This document shows positions 32,642-40,639 of a DNA stretch of 53,940 nt, in pieces. Source of the stretch: Phil1 sp964487565 (GTDB lineage: Bacteria > Bacillota > Clostridia > Christensenellales > CAG-138); NCBI GenBank assembly GCA_964487565.1, contig CAZARN010000013.1, positions 1-53,940 of the forward strand, written 5' to 3'. Below the pieces are notes generated by a model. That model saw only the letters and a list, made by a program, of their open reading frames with translations. It was not told the DNA's origin and did no database searches. Both the position numbers and the translations under genes were made by a program. The first letter of the stretch is position 1; each line of letters opens with the position of its first letter.

Positions 32642-33690
32642 GGGTTCCCCGCGGCAAACGTCAGGCCTACCGTTATCATGAACATCGCCGCAACAGCCGT
32701 GATGACGGCAAACAGCAGCGTGCATACGTCGGCGGAGCGCGTGAGCATTTCCGGTATGCGGCTGTCGCCCAACGGTTCGCATATCGCCGCCACCGCACGG
32801 CAGGCAAGCGCCGCGCAGGCAATGGCGATAAGCGGCGACGCGACGGCAAGCACCGTCGTCACAACAGCCGCAGCGCCCGCCGCGTTCTTTATCACTGCCG
32901 CGCTCGCTATAAGGGCGTCAAGCGAGCCTGATACGGCGCTGCCCACGATAGGTACGGATTTGTCCAGCGTGTAGCGCGCCGTGCGAAGCATGATGCTGTC
33001 TCCTCTCGCGACCGTTATCCCCTGTATAGACACGATGCCGAAATAAACGGTGAACACCGCGCCCGTTATCCATTTGATGGCGGAGCGCATAAAGCCGAAG
33101 AGATGCTTCATGCTGCCGTTGCCGCCCACTGAGCCCAGCATAGCCGCCATCCCAGCAGCCATCACAAGCGGCAGCACCAGATCCTTGAACACACGCGCGA
33201 CGCAAAGCGTCAGAAAAGCTGTCAGCGGCTGCATCAACGCGCCGGATACCGCGCTTCCCGTCGCGGCGAGGGCCGCGCTCATCACGGGCGTCACGGTCTC
33301 CATGCAGGCGGTCAGCGTTTCTATTGCAGACGAAGCAAGCTTTATCATGCGCGCCATGTTGTATGAGACCGCCGCCATGCCAAGCCCGAAACAGAGGAAG
33401 CCCGCCGCCTCGCCGAGGCCGTCCTTCTCGCGCGATATCAGCGCCATTACGCTTGAAAGGATCGCCACCGCGATAAGCGACACATAAGCCGCGAACGAGT
33501 TTGAAAACGACTGTTTCACGGCGTTTGCAAGCGCGTCCAAAAGCGTCGCGCCGTCAAGCGCGCTGCCGTCGGCAACGGCGCGGATAAAATCCCCGACCCC
33601 CGCAAAACCGAGCGCGCTGCCGTCGGAAAGGCTTTGCCAAAGCTTTTCCCAGGCGTCAAGATCAAGACCGGTTATGTCAATCCCGTTCAA
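32638..33690 (-). CDS. spoIIIAE: Stage III sporulation protein AE
   Basis: About 350 residues and polytopic. A short polar N-terminus (NGIDITGLDLDAWEKLWQ) precedes seven or so membrane helices; the GSVGGNGSMKHLFGFMRSAIKWITGAVFTVYFGIVSIQG stretch is typical of SpoIIIAE. The start is TTG at 33690, with GGAGG 6 nt upstream and overlapping the spoIIIAD stop (TTGA). Homologues usually carry an N-terminal signal peptide; none is visible here. The longer frame upstream overlaps spoIIIAD and is rejected. Confidence 0.88.
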   Translation of the reverse strand: MNGIDITGLDLDAWEKLWQSLSDGSALGFAGVGDFIRAVADGSALDGATLLDALANAVKQSFSNSFAAYVSLIAVAILSSVMALISREKDGLGEAAGFLCFGLGMAAVSYNMARMIKLASSAIETLTACMETVTPVMSAALAATGSAVSGALMQPLTAFLTLCVARVFKDLVLPLVMAAGMAAMLGSVGGNGSMKHLFGFMRSAIKWITGAVFTVYFGIVSIQGITVARGDSIMLRTARYTLDKSVPIVGSAVSGSLDALIASAAVIKNAAGAAAVVTTVLAVASPLIAIACAALACRAVAAICEPLGDSRIPEMLTRSADVCTLLFAVITAVAAMFMITVGLTFAAGNP

Positions 33691-34082
33691 AGTACGCCTC
33701 CGGATATTTTCAGCATAAGCTCGAACACGGTTTTTATCACCGGAACGCATACGGAAAGTATCATCACCCTGCCGGCAAGCTCCGTTTTTGCCGCGATCGC
33801 GTTCTCGCCCGCGTCGCGGCAGGTCTCTGCGGCAAACTGAATAAGATACACGATGCCCGTGACCTTGAGCATCGCCTTTATATAATCCGTCGGCACGCCA
33901 AACGATTCCGCATACTGCGCAAGCCCCGTGTATACGCCCGCAAGCTCCTCCGTCACGATGAGCAGCAGCATTATCCCCGCCGCCACGCCCGTCTGAAGGG
34001 CAAGCTCCGGCTTCCATGCGCGCACCGTCATCGCAGCCGCACAGGCAAGTATCGCAAAGCCCGCGATTCGAAGCGCGTTCAT
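33687..34082 (-). CDS. spoIIIAD: Stage III sporulation protein AD
   Basis: 131 residues with four membrane helices. The PTDYIKAMLKVTGIVYLIQFAAETCRDAGENAIAAKTELAGRVMIL region is characteristic. SpoIIIAC and AD resemble FliQ-like export components. It lies 2 bp after spoIIIAC and overlaps the spoIIIAE start. Confidence 0.93.
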   Translation of the reverse strand: MNALRIAGFAILACAAAMTVRAWKPELALQTGVAAGIMLLLIVTEELAGVYTGLAQYAESFGVPTDYIKAMLKVTGIVYLIQFAAETCRDAGENAIAAKTELAGRVMILSVCVPVIKTVFELMLKISGGVL

Positions 34083-34084
34083 GC

Positions 34085-34282
34085 TCAGTATAAGCCGAAG
34101 ATATTGCGCACGTTCTCAAATAGCGTGGCAATAAGATCGACGACCATCGCAAGCGTGATGATTAGTCCCGCAAGCGCGGCGAGCATCGCCATGTCGTCCC
34201 GTCCGGTCTGCTTGAGCAACTGGCATATTATGGCCACCAGTATGCCGATGCCTGCGATTCGAAGCACGATCGTGATATCCAT
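34085..34282 (-). CDS. spoIIIAC: Stage III sporulation protein AC
   Basis: 65 residues, two helices. MDITIVLRIAGIGILVAIICQLLKQTGRDDMAMLAALAGLIITL fits SpoIIIAC closely. ATG at 34282 (GGGGGA upstream) is preferred over TTG at 34288. Confidence 0.92.
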   Translation of the reverse strand: MDITIVLRIAGIGILVAIICQLLKQTGRDDMAMLAALAGLIITLAMVVDLIATLFENVRNIFGLY

Positions 34283-34298
34283 CCGCAATCCCCCGTCT

Positions 34299-34772
34299 TC
34301 ATGCCGCGATGAGCGCCAGCGAAAGTCCGATCAGCACTCCCATCGAGGTATACATTTTCCCTTTCTTGGCGTATTCTCCGGCGGCTTCCTCCCGCCTCAG
34401 GTCGAGCCGTCTTATGATAAGCTCCGCTGCATTCACCTGTGCGCAGAGCTCCTTTGTCGTTAGCACTGCCGAAAAGCTCCTCACAAGCTCAATGTCCTGC
34501 GCAAGTTCCGTTTCGCTTTTACAGGCGTCGTTCCACGCTTCCTCGAGCGTTTTTTTATCGAGATCCCCGCAAAATCTTTGCCATATCGTGCATGAAAGCG
34601 TCGGTGCGAGCGCCGTTATAGGCCTTGGCGAAAGTTCCGCTGCGTCGCGGAAGCTTCGCACGTCCGCCGTGAAACGCTCAAGCGCTTCAACCCTTCGCGC
34701 GAGCCGCGCCCGTTTTGCCGCCCCCGCGCCCGCAGCGATGCCGAATGCCGCCAACGCAAGCAACAGTCTCAT
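34299..34772 (-). CDS. spoIIIAB: Stage III sporulation protein AB
   Basis: 157 residues: an N-terminal hydrophobic segment, a helical middle (about 25-130) resembling GspF-like domains, and a C-terminal membrane helix (MGVLIGLSLALIAA). RRLDLRREEAAGEYAKKGKMYTSMGVLIGL is the conserved end. It overlaps the spoIIIAA stop by 4 nt. Confidence 0.9.
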   Translation of the reverse strand: MRLLLALAAFGIAAGAGAAKRARLARRVEALERFTADVRSFRDAAELSPRPITALAPTLSCTIWQRFCGDLDKKTLEEAWNDACKSETELAQDIELVRSFSAVLTTKELCAQVNAAELIIRRLDLRREEAAGEYAKKGKMYTSMGVLIGLSLALIAA

Positions 34773-35665
34773 ATCTGTATCGCCCCCGTCACACGCGCAT
34801 GGAAGCCGTCCGCGCCTCGTTTGAGCACAATAAGCTTTGCGAATGCGCCGGAGCGCATCAGCGCGGCAAGATACGGCTTTCGCATCGCTTCCGATTCATC
34901 CCTCGCATGCGCGCTCGCGATCACGGCGATCCCGGATGACGCGGCATAAAGCACAGCCTCCGCGTCCGTATCGCCGCCGATCTCATCCGTGATAAGCACT
35001 TCGGGCGACATGGAGCGGATGAGCGCCCTCATCGCTTCCGCCTTCGGACAGCCGTCGGTTACATCCGTGCGCGCCCCAAGGTCAAAGCACGCGCGCTCCG
35101 CGCCGGCAAGCTCGCTGCGTTCATCCGCGATGCATACCTTTCTTCCCCTTTCCCCGCCGACGCCTTCGGAAAGCAGTCGTGCCGCATCCCTCAAAAACGT
35201 GGTTTTGCCAGCGCCCGGCACGGAAAGCACAAGCGCGCTCAAAACGCCGCCGCATCCGTCGTACAGTTCGCCGGCGGCTTCAAGCGCGCAGTCGCGCACC
35301 TCGCGCGCAAGCCTTATGTTGAAGCCTGTCACGCCGGAATAACGCTTGACCTCGCGCCCCATTGCGACCGCGTGTCCGCAAATTCCCACCCTGCACCCGC
35401 GCACCGTGATGAACCCTTGCGCAAGCTCCCTTTCACGCACGGCCACGGAATGCTCGCACAGATTTTCCAGAAGCGCCTCGCACATAGCCTCGTCCGCGAC
35501 AACATCCGAAAGCGCTTCGCCGGTCACGCCTGTGAACTGCACGGGTCTGCCCGTGCGCACGCGGATCTCCTCGATATCGCAAAGACCGCACTCGTCGAGC
35601 GCGCGCAGCAGCCATCGGGGAAGCATCGGCCTGAGTTGTTCAATTGGGTCATAAAGCTTTGTCAT
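34769..35665 (-). CDS. spoIIIAA: Stage III sporulation protein AA (AAA+ ATPase)
   Basis: 298 residues. A secretion-type ATPase that powers the mother cell-forespore channel. Walker A is VLSVPGAGKTTFLRD near residue 150 and Walker B is EVLITDEIGGDTDAEAV; IADERSELAG lies between them. The N-terminal domain (EEIRVRTGRPVQF and FITVRGCRVGICG) is also conserved. It is the first gene of the operon, with GGAGG about 10 nt before the ATG and a sigma-E-like promoter upstream. Confidence 0.95.
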   Translation of the reverse strand: MTKLYDPIEQLRPMLPRWLLRALDECGLCDIEEIRVRTGRPVQFTGVTGEALSDVVADEAMCEALLENLCEHSVAVRERELAQGFITVRGCRVGICGHAVAMGREVKRYSGVTGFNIRLAREVRDCALEAAGELYDGCGGVLSALVLSVPGAGKTTFLRDAARLLSEGVGGERGRKVCIADERSELAGAERACFDLGARTDVTDGCPKAEAMRALIRSMSPEVLITDEIGGDTDAEAVLYAASSGIAVIASAHARDESEAMRKPYLAALMRSGAFAKLIVLKRGADGFHARVTGAIQI

Positions 35666-35691
35666 CGTGCATGTCCTCCACGGTCAGTTTA

Positions 35692-35718
35692 TGGATATGT
35701 ACATGCACACGAAAATAT
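35692..35718 (-). promoter_or_regulatory. Candidate sigma-E promoter of the spoIIIA operon
   Basis: Minus strand: ATATT, with 16 nt between ATA and CATATCCA. Spacing and the CATA core match the Bacillus sigma-E pattern (ATA-N16-CATAnnnT) except for the last base. It lies 27 bp before spoIIIAA, overlapping the end of the unknown membrane-protein gene. Confidence 0.4.
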
Positions 35719-36155
35719 CACACGCTTTGTCGCGACGGACGGGAGACCGTCAAAATCGCCGCGGTGAGCGCGGTTACGGCAAGCTGAGCGGCGCATATGC
35801 TCTCAGCACGCAAAACATATGAAGCGTATCGCGTGGAAATGAAACAATAAAGCATGTATGCCGCGCACACCGCGGGCGGCAGAAGGGAGGATATCGCAAA
35901 CAGCCGCAGCGTGTGCACGGTCAAAGGCTTCCTTCCCAAGCCCAGCAGCATGAAGGCGACAGGCAGCGCCAACACCGACGCATCAATATCAAGCTCGGCG
36001 ACAGGCTTGAGTCTGAATGATGAAAATGCCGCCACGCAAAGCGCGGCAAAAGCGATATCCCGCCTGTTTACGGCAAGCTTGCCGCAAAGTCCGTCAAGGC
36101 ACCCCGTCACGGACAGTATGACGATGCAAATCGAAAAGGCTATATAATGCTGCAT
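35718..36155 (-). CDS. Unrecognised multi-pass membrane protein
   Basis: 145 residues with about four hydrophobic helices (near 3-20, 33-46, 58-75, 82-107 and 118-138, the shortest uncertain). Cysteines are scattered through the helices; no recognisable motif was found. It lies between pgeF and the spoIIIA operon on the same strand, so it could be a sporulation-linked accessory gene, but this is only position. The start ATG follows a hairpin whose 3' arm supplies the Shine-Dalgarno GGAGG, then seven T. Confidence 0.6.
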   Translation of the reverse strand: MQHYIAFSICIVILSVTGCLDGLCGKLAVNRRDIAFAALCVAAFSSFRLKPVAELDIDASVLALPVAFMLLGLGRKPLTVHTLRLFAISSLLPPAVCAAYMLYCFISTRYASYVLRAESICAAQLAVTALTAAILTVSRPSRQSV

Positions 36156-36157
36156 AT

Positions 36158-36195
36158 AAAAAAACCTCCGGGTCTGTTAAAAGCTTTCCCGAAGG
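36158..36195 (-). terminator. pgeF terminator overlapping the leader of the next gene
   Basis: Minus strand: CCTTCGGG (36188-36195) pairs with CCCGGAGG (36165-36172), an 8-bp stem with one G-U pair, then seven T and ATATG. It is 24 bp after pgeF. The GGAGG in the 3' arm is the ribosome-binding site of the following gene, the same layout as at 17038-17089. Confidence 0.7.
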
Positions 36196-36219
36196 CCGCG
36201 CTGTTGTTCCGCGTCAATT

Positions 36220-37071
36220 TTATGTAAGTTTTATGAATCCTGCCATATCGCCCGTCACGCCGTTCTGCCTTCTGTGCGAAAAAAGTCTTTCCTCGTCTTC
36301 AAAGGTACATTTTTCCATGAGCGTTATGTTTTGCGGCCTCACGCCGGCGTCGAGCAGCTGAATCGCGGCGGCTGTTTCCATGTCAAGCTGCGCCTTGCCC
36401 GGTTTTCCGGGGTACGAGCATACATCAGTGTCAAATTCACGGCTGAACCGCGCAGCGAGCTCTTCATCAACTTCATAGCATTCGCGACAGATGCAAGGTC
36501 CCGTGGATGCGATAATATCCTGCGGATCACACCCGTATTCGCTTTGCATGAGCGCGATGAGCTTGCCGCCGATGCGGCCGAGCGTGCCCTTCCAGCCCGC
36601 GTGCGCTATACCCACGGCGCGCTTCACGGGATCAAACGCAAATATGCAGCCGCAGTCCGCGTGATCCGTCACAAGCGTTATGCCCGGATCGTTTGTTATG
36701 AATCCGTCGCACGGCGGCAAAAGTTCTTTGTCAAAGCCGCGGCCGCAGAAGGCGCTGTCGACGGCAATCACGTTGTTGCCGTGCACGAAATTAACAACCG
36801 CAAGCTCGCCGTATACAAGGTTTTCAGCGCGGCACAGCCTTAGAAAGTTTTCGCGCACGTTTGCGGGATCGTCCACCTTGCCGAAGCTCAGGTTGAGCGA
36901 TGCAAACGGGCCTTTGCTCACGCCGCCCCCGCGCGCGGTGAAGCCGTGCTTCACGCCGGGCTTTGCCGCAAGCGCCGCGCTTCTGAACACGCCTATGCCG
37001 ATGTTCTCTTCATAAATACAGCCGTGCTGCATGAGCGCGGCCTTTTTTTCAAACTCAGCGCGTGTTATCAT
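36220..37071 (-). CDS. pgeF: Purine nucleoside phosphorylase / polyphenol oxidase family (YfiH/PgeF)
   Basis: 283 residues of the YfiH/DUF152 family, zinc enzymes with purine nucleoside phosphorylase, adenosine deaminase or laccase-like activity; in E. coli the protein also helps peptidoglycan quality control. Zinc and active-site motifs are visible: VNFVHGNN, TLVTDHADCGCIFAFD and GIAHAGWKGTLGRIGG, followed by STGPCICRECYEVDEE. The ATG overlaps the nrdR stop (ATGA). Confidence 0.9.
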   Translation of the reverse strand: MITRAEFEKKAALMQHGCIYEENIGIGVFRSAALAAKPGVKHGFTARGGGVSKGPFASLNLSFGKVDDPANVRENFLRLCRAENLVYGELAVVNFVHGNNVIAVDSAFCGRGFDKELLPPCDGFITNDPGITLVTDHADCGCIFAFDPVKRAVGIAHAGWKGTLGRIGGKLIALMQSEYGCDPQDIIASTGPCICRECYEVDEELAARFSREFDTDVCSYPGKPGKAQLDMETAAAIQLLDAGVRPQNITLMEKCTFEDEERLFSHRRQNGVTGDMAGFIKLT

Positions 37072-37523
37072 TTTTCCTCTAGTAAAAGTTTCAATTCGTC
37101 CATAAAGGTGCTTATATCCTTGAACTGCCTGTACACCGAAGCAAAGCGCACATACGCGACCTCGTCAAGCTCCTTGAGGCGCTTCATCACGCACTCGCCG
37201 ATATACTCGCTTGTGACCTCCTGCTCGAGCGTGTTGAACACCTCGCGCACCACTTCTTCAACGAGCTTATCCATATCCGCGGCGGATACAGGGCGTTTTT
37301 CGCATGCTTTGCGCACGCCCGCAAGAATTTTTTCGCTGTCGAACGATTCCCGTCTGCCGTCCTTTTTGACGACCATTATCGGGATCTCCTCAATTTTTTC
37401 ATATGTGGTGAAGCGGCGTCCGCATGAAACGCACTCGCGCCTGCGGCGTATACTCGTCCCATCCTCCGTCGGGCGGGAATCAACGACTCTGCTTTCCGTG
37501 CACAGACAATACCTGCATTTCAT
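37068..37523 (-). CDS. nrdR: Transcriptional repressor NrdR
   Basis: 151 residues. An N-terminal zinc ribbon (CRYCLCTESRVVDSR...RRRRECVSCGRRFTTYE) is followed by an ATP-cone domain (VVKKDGRRESFDSEKILAGVRKACEKR). It senses ATP/dATP and represses ribonucleotide reductase genes, none of which lie here. GGAGG lies 9 nt before the ATG, and an extended -10 promoter is upstream. Confidence 0.96.
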   Translation of the reverse strand: MKCRYCLCTESRVVDSRPTEDGTSIRRRRECVSCGRRFTTYEKIEEIPIMVVKKDGRRESFDSEKILAGVRKACEKRPVSAADMDKLVEEVVREVFNTLEQEVTSEYIGECVMKRLKELDEVAYVRFASVYRQFKDISTFMDELKLLLEEK

Positions 37524-37551
37524 TATGAAGCGTCCTCCGCTCTTTTTTCAG

Positions 37552-37560
37552 ATTATAACA
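37552..37560 (-). promoter_or_regulatory. Extended -10 promoter for nrdR-pgeF
   Basis: Minus strand: TGTTATAAT, a perfect extended -10, in the 66-bp gap after ylmC. A weak -35 (TGGAAA) sits 18 nt upstream of the -10 hexamer. Confidence 0.6.
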
Positions 37561-37589
37561 TAGTATATTGTGCCTTTTCCATAGCGAAA

Positions 37590-37832
37590 TTACATAATGA
37601 TGTCCACAAGGATAACATCGTCGCCGATTTTTGTTATTCTGTTGTACGGTATCACAAGTTCCTCATCGCTCCTGATCAGGCCGAACAGGCGCGGAGGGCC
37701 CGGCACGATGATCGTGTGTACCTGTCCCGTGCAGCGGTCCATCTCCATGTCGCAGATCGTGCCGAGGCGCGCCCCGTCGCGCATGTTGATGACCTCCTTG
37801 CGTTTCAGCTCGCAAAAATTTATATCCGGCAT
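37590..37832 (-). CDS. YlmC/YmxH family sporulation protein (PRC-barrel)
   Basis: 80 residues. NMRDGARLGTICDMEMDRCTGQVHTIIVPGP and ELVIPYNRITKIGDDVILVDI match the YlmC/YmxH family, short PRC-barrel proteins widespread in spore formers. Role unknown. GAGGTG lies about 8 nt before the ATG; the in-frame Met at residue 17 could also start. Confidence 0.85.
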   Translation of the reverse strand: MPDINFCELKRKEVINMRDGARLGTICDMEMDRCTGQVHTIIVPGPPRLFGLIRSDEELVIPYNRITKIGDDVILVDIIM

Positions 37833-37868
37833 ATTCTGTCACCTCTTGATAAGATATGCGAAACGTTC

Positions 37869-37904
37869 AAAAAAGAGAAAGACCCGGGCATAAATGTCCG
37901 GGTC
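37869..37904 (-). terminator. Rho-independent terminator after rpsU
   Basis: GACCCGG / CCGGGTC stem extended by an inner segment, followed on the minus strand by a T-rich run ending in six T. It lies about 70 bp downstream of rpsU and ahead of ylmC. Confidence 0.8.
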
Positions 37905-37975
37905 GGTTTCATCTGTTGTGTTTTGCCAAAAGGGGCTGCGGTATCGCCTGAATTATAGCTTTCTGCGGGCGGGGA

Positions 37976-38146
37976 TCAATACTTGCGCTTCCTCGCGGCT
38001 TCGGCTTTTTTCTTACGCTTTACGCTGGGCTTTTCATAATGCTCGCGCCTGCGGACCTCAGCGAGGACGCCGGAACGGGCGCACTTACGTTTGAAACGCT
38101 TAAGGGCACTCTCCAGGGACTCGTTTTCGCCAACACGGATTTCCAT
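37976..38146 (-). CDS. rpsU: 30S ribosomal protein S21
   Basis: A 56-residue basic protein: MEIRVGENESLESALKRFKR, then KCARSGVLAEVRRREHYEKPSVKR and a Lys/Arg/Ala tail. This is the full S21 pattern. GGAGGG lies about 9 nt before the ATG. It has its own promoter (38222-38250) and terminator and so appears monocistronic. Confidence 0.97.
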   Translation of the reverse strand: MEIRVGENESLESALKRFKRKCARSGVLAEVRRREHYEKPSVKRKKKAEAARKRKY

Positions 38147-38221
38147 CTATATCCCTCCCCTCTGATTGCAACATAGCGATTATAACCGCAAAAAACAACG
38201 CCTTATGCAAAACTCAAAGCA

Positions 38222-38250
38222 ATTATACGGTAATGGCGGAGCAAAGTCAA
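38222..38250 (-). promoter_or_regulatory. Strong sigma-A promoter for rpsU
   Basis: Minus strand: TTGACT, 17-nt spacer, TATAAT. The leader is about 70 nt. This is among the best consensus promoters in the window. Confidence 0.8.
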
Positions 38251-38271
38251 CACATAATCCGAGAGGTTTTT

Positions 38272-38607
38272 CTATCCCGGAGGCCACCCGAGCTCGCGCG
38301 AGCCGAGAAGATGTATGTGCAGATGCGGTACGCTCTGCCCTCCGTCCGCTCCTGTGTTAATCACAAGACGGAAACCTTTTTCCGCAACGCCAAGCTGCAC
38401 GGCAAGCTTTTTTGCTGCGTCGGTCAGCGCTGTCAGCGTTTCATGATCCGCTTCCATTATGCTCTTGAAATGCTTTTTGGGCACGATGAGCACATGCACA
38501 GGCGCTTTCGGATCGATATCGCGAAACGCGATAACCTTGTCGTCCTCATAAACGCGCGCAGACGGTATGTCGCCGCCGACGATCCTGCAGAACAAACAGT
38601 CGTCCAT
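38272..38607 (-). CDS. HIT family (HinT-like) nucleotide hydrolase
   Basis: 111 residues. The His triad is PHLHIHLLG near residue 100; the N-terminal Cys-x-x-Cys (CLFCRIVGGDIPS) and DIDPKAPVHVLIVPKKH complete the HinT signature. HinT proteins hydrolyse AMP-lysine and other phosphoramidates. It lies 11 bp after mtaB, at the end of the prmA operon. Confidence 0.94.
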   Translation of the reverse strand: MDDCLFCRIVGGDIPSARVYEDDKVIAFRDIDPKAPVHVLIVPKKHFKSIMEADHETLTALTDAAKKLAVQLGVAEKGFRLVINTGADGGQSVPHLHIHLLGSRELGWPPG

Positions 38608-38618
38608 GTTATCCTCCT

Positions 38619-39902
38619 TTACAGCATATTTCCTTCAAGCGTCCCCGCGGACGCGGAAGTCACAAGTATCCTGCCGAATTCCCCTTCACCGGCGGAAGCG
38701 TTTTTGACGCGCACCGATAAATAGGTGTCGGTGTGTCCCGTTATATAAGCGCCGCTGCGCTTCTCAAAAAGAACCTCCCGAACGGTTCCGACATGGCTTG
38801 CCGCATATTGCTGGGCAAGCGTTTTGCCAAGCGCGATGAGCTTTGCCGCGCGCTCCTTCTTCACTTCAAACGGCACCTGATCCGGCATGTCGTAAGCCTT
38901 CGTTCCCCGCCGTCTCGAATATGGAAAAACATGTATGCGCGCAAATCCGATCTCCTTTGCAAAATCGAGCGTTTCGATGAACTCATCCTCTGTTTCGCCC
39001 GGAAATCCCGCAATGATATCGGTCGTTATCGCGCATCCCGGCATTGCGGCGCGAAGCGACGCGACGCAAGCCCTGTAATCATCCGGCGTATAGCGCCTTG
39101 CCATGCGCGAAAGCACTCCCGCGCTGCCGCTTTGCAGCGAAAGATGGAACTGTCTGCACACCTTTGCGTTTTGCGCGAGCGCCCGCACAAAATCATCTCT
39201 CAGCAGCTGAGGCTCAAGGGAACCGAGCCTGATCCTTTTTATGTTATCAAGATCGTTTGCAAGCGCTATCGCGTCCGTGAGCGAACCCTGCGCCATGTCT
39301 TTGCCGTAACTCATGAGATGAATGCCGGTAAACACGACCTCATGATATTCTTCCGCATCAAGCGTTTCAAGCTGACGGCGCACATCGTCAAGCGGTCTGC
39401 TGCGCACCGGGCCGCGCGCGTAAGGGATTATGCAATATGTGCAATATCTGTCGCAGCCGTCCTGGATCTTGAGATAAGCCCTCGTGCGTCCTTCCCTTGA
39501 AACGTCGAGCGCTTCGAAACAGGTTTTGCCGTGATACTGCGCAACATCCGTTTTGCGTATCCCGCGAAGCGCTTCCTCCGCGATGCGCACGATATCCGCG
39601 CGCTCCTTCGTACCTGCGACCGCTGCGACGCCGGGCAGCGCCGCGGCCTCCTCGGGCGCACTCTGCGCAAAGCACCCGGCGACGATCACCGCCGCGTCGG
39701 GCGCGAGCGCATGGGCTCTTGCGATCATCTGTCTGGATTTCTTGTCGCCGACAGCCGTCACCGTGCAAGTGTTCACGACGTATACATCAGCCGGCGCTTC
39801 AAAAGGCACGACCTCATGGCCCGCCTTTTCAAACAGCTCGCGCATCGCGTCCGTATCGTATTGATTGACCTTGCAGCCAAGCGTTGCAAACGCTACCTTC
39901 AT
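38619..39902 (-). CDS. mtaB: tRNA t6A37 methylthiotransferase MtaB
   Basis: 427 residues. A radical-SAM enzyme that adds a methylthio group to t6A37, forming ms2t6A. The N-terminal UPF0004 domain carries three cluster cysteines (TLGCKVNQYDT, NTCTV, GCFAQ). The radical-SAM motif is GCDRYCTYCIIPYARGP near residue 150; a TRAM-like C-terminus follows (REVLFEKRSGAYITGHTDTYL). The start overlaps the rsmE stop by 4 nt. Confidence 0.95.
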   Translation of the reverse strand: MKVAFATLGCKVNQYDTDAMRELFEKAGHEVVPFEAPADVYVVNTCTVTAVGDKKSRQMIARAHALAPDAAVIVAGCFAQSAPEEAAALPGVAAVAGTKERADIVRIAEEALRGIRKTDVAQYHGKTCFEALDVSREGRTRAYLKIQDGCDRYCTYCIIPYARGPVRSRPLDDVRRQLETLDAEEYHEVVFTGIHLMSYGKDMAQGSLTDAIALANDLDNIKRIRLGSLEPQLLRDDFVRALAQNAKVCRQFHLSLQSGSAGVLSRMARRYTPDDYRACVASLRAAMPGCAITTDIIAGFPGETEDEFIETLDFAKEIGFARIHVFPYSRRRGTKAYDMPDQVPFEVKKERAAKLIALGKTLAQQYAASHVGTVREVLFEKRSGAYITGHTDTYLSVRVKNASAGEGEFGRILVTSASAGTLEGNML

Positions 39903-40639
39903 GCCTTCTGCTCCAGTTCGTACAGTATCATCGCAAGTGCGGCAGGCCCCGCGGTTTCGGTACGGAGTATGCGCGGGCCAAGCGATACGCTTACCGCGCC
40001 GAGCGAAACGAGCGTTTCGGCTTCCGACGGTTCAAAGCCGCCCTCAGGCCCGATTATGAACGCGACGTCCGTTACTGCATCCGGCACGATCCCGCGCAGC
40101 GCCGTCTTGAGCGAGGTCGCGCTCTCCTCCTCATACGGGAAAAGGAATGCGCCGTGGCTTTCGGGCGATATCTCGCAAAACGCCGCAAGCGGCGCGATCT
40201 CCGGCACGATCCCGCGTCTTGACTGCTTTGCGGCTTCATATGCCACGCGCTGATATCTCGCGCGCTTCTTTTCAAATTCCGCCGCGGTGAGGCGCACAAC
40301 GCTTCGCGCCGCCGCAAACGGCACGATCCTGTTTACGCCGAGCTCCACGCATTTTTGTATTATCGTTTCAAGCTTCCCCGCCTTCGGCAGCGCCTGATAA
40401 AGCGTCGCCTTCGCGCGAGGCTCCGTCAAAGAAGGCGAAGGGTCGCCGACGCGGAGCGTCACGGCAGTTTTATCCGCGTTTTCTATGACCGCCGGATAAT
40501 CCGTTCCGCATCCGTCGCACAGCACGACCTCATCCCCGGGCGCAAGCCGCAGTACGCCCGTTATATGATGCGCGTCCTCGCCGCATATGCGCGCCGCGCC
40601 GTCGAGGATATCCTCTTTTTTAACAAAAAACCTGTTCAT
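39899..40639 (-). CDS. rsmE: 16S rRNA (uracil1498-N3)-methyltransferase RsmE
   Basis: 246 residues of the SPOUT class: an N-terminal PUA-like part (HHITGVLRLAPGDEVVLCDG) and a C-terminal knot domain with QKCVELGVNRIVPF, IIGPEGGFEPSEAETLV and LGPRILRTETAGPAAL. It overlaps both neighbours (prmA stop, mtaB start) by 4 nt. Confidence 0.95.
   Translation of the reverse strand: MNRFFVKKEDILDGAARICGEDAHHITGVLRLAPGDEVVLCDGCGTDYPAVIENADKTAVTLRVGDPSPSLTEPRAKATLYQALPKAGKLETIIQKCVELGVNRIVPFAAARSVVRLTAAEFEKKRARYQRVAYEAAKQSRRGIVPEIAPLAAFCEISPESHGAFLFPYEEESATSLKTALRGIVPDAVTDVAFIIGPEGGFEPSEAETLVSLGAVSVSLGPRILRTETAGPAALAMILYELEQKA

Noticed and set aside
32638..34152. 504-codon extended version of spoIIIAE
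   Set aside because: The first 150 or so codons overlap spoIIIAD and part of spoIIIAC in another frame; TTG at 33690 has a proper Shine-Dalgarno and matches the operon layout.
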